The position numbers and the translations under genes are program-made. From contig CAVRJB010000019.1 of the NCBI GenBank assembly GCA_963721385.1, positions 806,001 to 870,000 of the forward strand: 64,000 nucleotides of DNA, read 5' to 3'. Shown here piece by piece: positions 60,664-64,000 of this stretch. A model generated the notes under the pieces. That model was not told the origin of the DNA. It saw nothing but the letters and a program-made list of their open reading frames with translations, and searched no databases. This DNA comes from DAOMFB01 sp963721385. Lineage in GTDB: Bacteria > Acidobacteriota > Thermoanaerobaculia > UBA5066. The stretch's first letter is position 1. Each line of letters starts with the position of its first letter.

Positions 60664-61745
60664 TTCGAGCCCTCCGTCACCGGCGATCCGTCGGGCGGAA
60701 GCACCTTCAGCCCGACGAGGACGGTCTCGCCGCCGGAGAGGCCCGAGAGGACCTCCACGCGGCCGTCGTGCGCCGCGCCGGTCGTCACCGCGCGGGAACG
60801 GGACTTGCCGTCGGCGTCGCGGACCGCGACCATGGAGACGCCACCCGACGCGAGGACCGCGCCCGCAGGAACGAGGACGGCCTTCCGCTTCCCGGCGTCC
60901 AGGGCGGCGCGCCCGGTGAGGCCCGCCGCGACCGGCGCGCCGGCGAGCTCGATCTTCGCCGTGAAGGTGTGGCTCGACGGGTCGGCCCCGGGGGAAACCT
61001 CGACGACGACCCCGGTCAGAGGGGCGGCGATGCCGTCGACCCGGACGGCGACCTTCTGGCCGGCCTTCAGACCGGTCGCGACGGCGGCCGAGGCGGGGAC
61101 GGAGACGACGAGCCGCCGGCCGACCGCCGACTCGACCGTCACGAGAGGCCGGCCGGGCGCCGCGAAGTCGCCCGGCTCCACCATGCGGGCCGCGATCCGA
61201 CCCGGGAACGGCGCGACGACGCGGGACTCCTTCGCGACGGACGAGGCGGCCTCGACGGCCCCTTCACCCTGCTGAACGGCCCCCTTCGCCTGCTCATACT
61301 GCATCCGGGCCATGTCCAGCTCGAGCTCCGACGCGGACCCGGTCTTCGCGAGCGCCTGGAACCGCTGGTAGTTCCGCTCGGCGAGGGCGAGGGCGCCGCG
61401 CGCCTGCGCGAGGGCCCCGCGGGCCTGCGCCTCCTGGCCCTTCGCCGTCTGCGGGTCGATCTCGACGAGGACGTCGCCGGCCTTGACGAGGTCTCCCACC
61501 TTCACGGGCACGGCCACGACGTTCGCCATGACGCGGCTTCCGATCGCCGCGGTCGAGTCCGCGGAGACGGTGCCGTAGAGATCGACGAGGTCCGGGACTT
61601 CCAGGGCCTCGGCCCTGGCTGTCGCGGCGGTGACCGCCACAGGAAGGGTGTCCTTCGCCTCGTGCTTCCCGCCGCAGCCGGCAGCGGCGAGCGTGGCCGC
61701 AAGAGCGGCGGCGAGAGCGACGGGGGTTCTTGTCCAGAGCTTCAT
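60660..61745 (-). CDS. RND efflux periplasmic adaptor lipoprotein (HlyD family)
   Basis: A 361-residue membrane fusion protein. The signal ends in LAAAGC (lipidated Cys24). A lipoyl-like domain (IGSRVMANVVAVPVKVGDLV, then EIDPQTA) is split by a helical hairpin (LAERNYQRFQALAKTGSASE) and followed by beta-barrel and membrane-proximal domains. The start at 61745 (MKLWTRTP) is preferred to the ATG at 61757, because GGAGGA lies 5 bases before it. It bridges the RND pump and the TolC-like channel encoded next to it. Confidence 0.93.
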   Translation of the reverse strand: MKLWTRTPVALAAALAATLAAAGCGGKHEAKDTLPVAVTAATARAEALEVPDLVDLYGTVSADSTAAIGSRVMANVVAVPVKVGDLVKAGDVLVEIDPQTAKGQEAQARGALAQARGALALAERNYQRFQALAKTGSASELELDMARMQYEQAKGAVQQGEGAVEAASSVAKESRVVAPFPGRIAARMVEPGDFAAPGRPLVTVESAVGRRLVVSVPASAAVATGLKAGQKVAVRVDGIAAPLTGVVVEVSPGADPSSHTFTAKIELAGAPVAAGLTGRAALDAGKRKAVLVPAGAVLASGGVSMVAVRDADGKSRSRAVTTGAAHDGRVEVLSGLSGGETVLVGLKVLPPDGSPVTEGSK

Positions 61746-61762
61746 CCGTTCCTCCATGATCG

Positions 61763-63120
61763 TCAGGGCAGGACGCTTTCGGGGCGCCGTCCGGCGCGGA
61801 CGGCGAGTCGCAGGACGGCGGCGTGCGCGTCGGCGCGCGACACCAGCTCCCGCGTCTCGGCCTCGCGCCGGGACGTCGTCGCGTCCACGAGGTCGAGCAT
61901 CTTCACGACGCCCGACCGGAATCTCTCGTCGACGATCCGTTCCGACTTCGCGCGCGGCGGCAAGCGCCTTCAGCGCGGTCGCGTGCCGCGCACGTGCCGT
62001 CAGGGCCTCTTCGTAGGACTGCCGCACCTCGAGGCGGACCCCGTCGGCGAACCGGGCCACATCTTCGCGGCCGGCACGGGCTTCCTCGCGGGCGGCGAGG
62101 GCGGCGGCCCTGTCGCTTCCCCCCTGGAAGAGGTTCCAGGTCGCGACGGCCAGGATCGAGCCCGAGGTGCCGCTCGACCCGAAGACGTGGTCGCCGTAGA
62201 GCTCGCCGCGGGCCACGAAGGCCACCTTCGGCCAGAGCGGCGCCTTCCGGATCTTCTCCTCCAGCTCGCCCGCGGCCAGCATCTTCCGGGCCGAGAGGAG
62301 GTCGGGACGGTCTGCCGCCGTCGCGAGCCAGGCGTCGACCGGTCCCTCGACCGGCACGGGCTCGGAAAGCGGCGAAAGGGCCCACGCCTCGCCGCCGGGC
62401 GCGCCGAGGCGGAAGGCGAGGTTCGCGTTCGCGACGCGGACGCGGCCCCGGGCTTCCTCGAGGAGGTCCTCGACCCGCGCGAGCTCGACCTCGGCCCGGA
62501 GGAGCTCGGACCGGACCAGCATCCCCTGCTCGACGTAGTTCCGGCGCGAGGGCGACGTGGGCGACGACGGTCTCGCGCGCCTTCGAGAGCAGCGCGGCGT
62601 ACTCCTCGGCCTGCGCCACCATCACGTACGCCTCGGCCGCGGAGAGGGCCGCGCCGTTGCCGGCCCAGTCGGCGGTCCGCGCCGCGGCCTCCGAGGCGAG
62701 CGTCGCCTGCTGGACGCGTCCCGAGAGCTCTCCGCCGGTGAAGATCGGGAGCGCGATCTCGGCCCGCGTGATCCCGGAGTTGATCGGCGCCGGGCTGTTC
62801 GGGTCGCTCTGGACGAAATCCGGGAACGAGAACGTGCCCTGGTTCAGCTTCAGGGCGAAGACCTCGGCCGGGTTGTTCGTCCGCGTCCAGAGGGCCGTCA
62901 GGTTGAGCGACGGGAGGCGGAATCCCCTCGCCTGCGAGGCGCGCGCCTCGGCGGCCTGCTGGCGCGCCCGGGCGGCGACGACCTCGCGGGCGTTCTCGCG
63001 GGCCCGCTGCATCGCGCCCGAGAGGGTCAGGACTTCCTCGGCCGCGGGGGCGGGAAACGCGGCGAGCGTGCCCAGCGCCGCGAGCGCGATGAGAAGCAGG
63101 ATGGATCGGTTCGGTTTCAT
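61763..63120 (-). CDS. TolC-family outer-membrane efflux protein, two +1 frameshifts
   Basis: The outer-membrane channel of the efflux system, about 451 residues. The signal peptide is MKPNRSILLLIALAALGTLA and onwards, cut near APAA. The duplicated helical OEP domain is evident (EVLTLSGAMQRARENAREV, and EVRQSYEEALTARARHATAL in the second repeat). The frame breaks near 62545 (after VVAHVALAR, resuming NYVEQGMLVRSELLRAEVE) and near 61955 (after LKALAAAR, resuming KSERIVDERFRSGVVKMLDL). Each is explained by one extra base; removing both gives exactly 452 codons. It is the first gene of the operon, under the palindromic promoter, with a GGAGG box before the ATG. Confidence 0.9.
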
Positions 63121-63156
63121 CGAGCCTCCGCGGGATTCACTCAAAAAGCGGAGGCA

Positions 63157-63184
63157 ACTATAACTATATAGTTATAAATGTCAA
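63157..63184 (-). promoter_or_regulatory. Near-consensus promoter of the efflux operon with an 18-bp palindromic operator
   Basis: On the minus strand a perfect -35 box TTGACA (63184-63179), a 16-base spacer and a -10 box TATAGT (63162-63157) lie upstream of tolC. The spacer holds TATAACTATATAGTTATA (63159-63176), an 18-bp perfect palindrome that runs into the -10 box. It is an AT-rich island in GC-rich DNA. A protein bound here would block RNA polymerase. ArsR/SmtB repressors bind AT-rich inverted repeats of this type, and an arsR gene closes the same gene block. The expected transcript start is about 63150. Confidence 0.85.
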
Positions 63185-63239
63185 GCGACAGGATCCGTGG
63201 GCCAACCCTTTGGGCCGCAGGGACTTCGGGCGGCCGGGG

Positions 63240-63971
63240 TCAGGGGGCGGGGTCGGTATCGGCCGCCAGCCCGGTGTCGCTGAGGAGCTCCGAGAGCCTC
63301 CGGACGACCTCGAGGCCTGCGTCCGCCGTGTACGGCGCCGCGTGGAAGGCGGCGAGGTCGAGCGGCGGGAAGAGGCGCAGGCGGCACTTCTTGAAGAACT
63401 TGCCCGGGAGCTGCTTGTGAAGGAGGAGGTCGCGGAAGCCGTCGACGCGGACCGGGATTGCCATGGCCCCCGTCCGGTGAAGGATCTGGGCGACTCCCTT
63501 CCGGAGCGGTGCGCCCGGCTGTGTCGTTCCGGCGGGGAAGTGGAGGAGCCAGCCGTTGCGGATCGCCTGCTCGACGCGCGCGACGCCCTCGAGGTCGACC
63601 GGCCGCCTCACGTCGCGCCCCTCCTCGCGGAAGCTCCTCTTGAAGATGACGCCCCCCGCCTTCGTGAAGAGCATCGTCAGGAGGTTCTTCTTCATCGTCT
63701 CCTCGGCGGCCGAGAAGCGGAGCACCGGATCCTCCAGGTCGAAGCCGTGTCGCACGTAGACGAGGTCGAAGAAGGCGACCGCCTCCATGAAGTAGGTCTG
63801 GTGATTCGAGAGGAAGACGACGTTCCTGTGCGGCAGCGTGTCGAGAATCTCGTCTCCCTCGACGTGGACGTGGTTCAGGAGCCGGAAGTAGGGGAGCGAG
63901 AAGCCGAGGCCCGCGCTCAGGATGAGGCCGTGGCGGAGCCAGCGGTCCGCAACCGCCTTCAGGGGATTCAT
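63240..63971 (-). CDS. PlsC-type lysophospholipid acyltransferase family protein
   Basis: A 243-residue membrane-associated acyltransferase of the PlsC fold. Motif I is FLSNHQTYFMEAV (His57), a later block reads GGVIFKRSFREEG, and motif III is HFPAGTTQPG. In motif I the canonical His-x4-Asp has Met at the Asp position, followed by Glu, which may substitute or indicate altered chemistry. Probably acylates a glycerol- or amino-lipid. A TAGAAT hexamer (63987-63982) ends 10 bases before the ATG. Confidence 0.82.
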   Translation of the reverse strand: MNPLKAVADRWLRHGLILSAGLGFSLPYFRLLNHVHVEGDEILDTLPHRNVVFLSNHQTYFMEAVAFFDLVYVRHGFDLEDPVLRFSAAEETMKKNLLTMLFTKAGGVIFKRSFREEGRDVRRPVDLEGVARVEQAIRNGWLLHFPAGTTQPGAPLRKGVAQILHRTGAMAIPVRVDGFRDLLLHKQLPGKFFKKCRLRLFPPLDLAAFHAAPYTADAGLEVVRRLSELLSDTGLAADTDPAP

Positions 63972-63981
63972 GGGTGACGGA

Positions 63982-63987
63982 ATTCTA
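63982..63987 (-). promoter_or_regulatory. Candidate -10 box of the acyltransferase gene (TAGAAT)
   Basis: TAGAAT on the minus strand ends 10 bases before the ATG at 63971, with no Shine-Dalgarno box between. Its -35 region is outside the window. Inferred from spacing. Confidence 0.4.
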
Positions 63988-64000
63988 GAGGAGGCGCGCC

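Noticed and set aside
57397..61275. A 1292-residue plus-strand open frame across the RND gene
   Set aside because: The composition is almost entirely Asp, Arg, Glu, Gly and Val, as expected from the complement of a GC-rich gene; the minus strand carries unmistakable RND and HlyD sequences.
1710..63120. Programmed ribosomal frameshifting as the cause of the broken genes
   Set aside because: There are no shared slippery heptamers or downstream structures. The breaks hit unrelated genes at random places, and nearly all need removal of one base.
1..64000. Mobile elements, CRISPR arrays, tRNA or rRNA genes, or a defence island
   Set aside because: No transposase, integrase, direct-repeat array, cloverleaf or nuclease/defence gene was recognised by reading the window. 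Small RNAs without clear structure could have been missed.

Overview
The window is 64 kb of GC-rich, almost fully coding bacterial chromosome. There is no gene-free stretch above about 160 bases, and I see no tRNA, rRNA, CRISPR array, insertion sequence or phage gene. A large secreted protein that combines GWxTD-type modules with a von Willebrand A domain of the kind typical of Acidobacteriota, together with the high GC and general gene content, suggests an Acidobacteriota bacterium. This is inferred from protein families, not from a marker gene. Cell-envelope genes (TolC, Spy, lipoproteins, O-antigen ligase-like proteins) indicate a diderm.

Layout. 1-9.4 kb: a divergent heme-synthesis cluster, hemE-hemN-hemH leftward and a CcsA/HemX-like gene with hemA-C-D-B-L and a RidA gene rightward. 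9.4-13.3 kb: small genes (lipoprotein, F420-reductase-like, VOC, NmrA-like, two membrane proteins). 13.3-16.8 kb: an ABC exporter operon. 16.8-20.6 kb: aroC, a class V aminotransferase and a polytopic membrane protein. 20.6-28.7 kb: carB followed by two O-antigen ligase-like proteins and a degenerate M23/LytM protein. 28.7-32 kb: prolyl oligopeptidase, an SH3 lipoprotein and YidB. 32-37.4 kb: aspartate kinase, thrB, a PAS-GGDEF-EAL protein and thrC as one tightly packed operon. 37.4-46.9 kb: an FHA protein, cysteine desulfurase, the GWxTD/VWA protein, a GAF/PAS-GGDEF-EAL protein, maf and a degenerate GGDEF protein. 46.9-56 kb: adenine deaminase, corA, spy, ECF sigma/anti-sigma, topoisomerase subunit A, DUF2911 and ispH. 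56-63.2 kb: an efflux block, tolC-hlyD-RND-DUF2892-PII-like-fmdB-arsR-cytochrome. The right end carries an acyltransferase.

How genes work together. The hem genes cover the C5 route from glutamyl-tRNA to protoporphyrinogen IX and, past the missing oxidase, ferrochelatase. The thr operon couples a predicted c-di-GMP phosphodiesterase to threonine synthesis by 4-base overlap and spacing. The efflux operon is read from a near-consensus promoter whose spacer is an 18-bp perfect palindrome, a strong candidate operator for the ArsR protein at the far end of the same block.

Two general properties matter for reading this annotation. First, at least nine genes (hemE, the M23 gene, both O-antigen ligase-like genes, the SH3 lipoprotein, the large GGDEF-EAL gene, the anti-sigma gene, ade and tolC) are broken in the raw sequence by single-base indels, nearly all +1. 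Their lengths become whole codons once the extra bases are removed, so sequencing or assembly error is more likely than biology. Second, many first genes of transcripts have a TANNNT hexamer ending only 6-10 bases before the start codon, which suggests widespread leaderless transcription.
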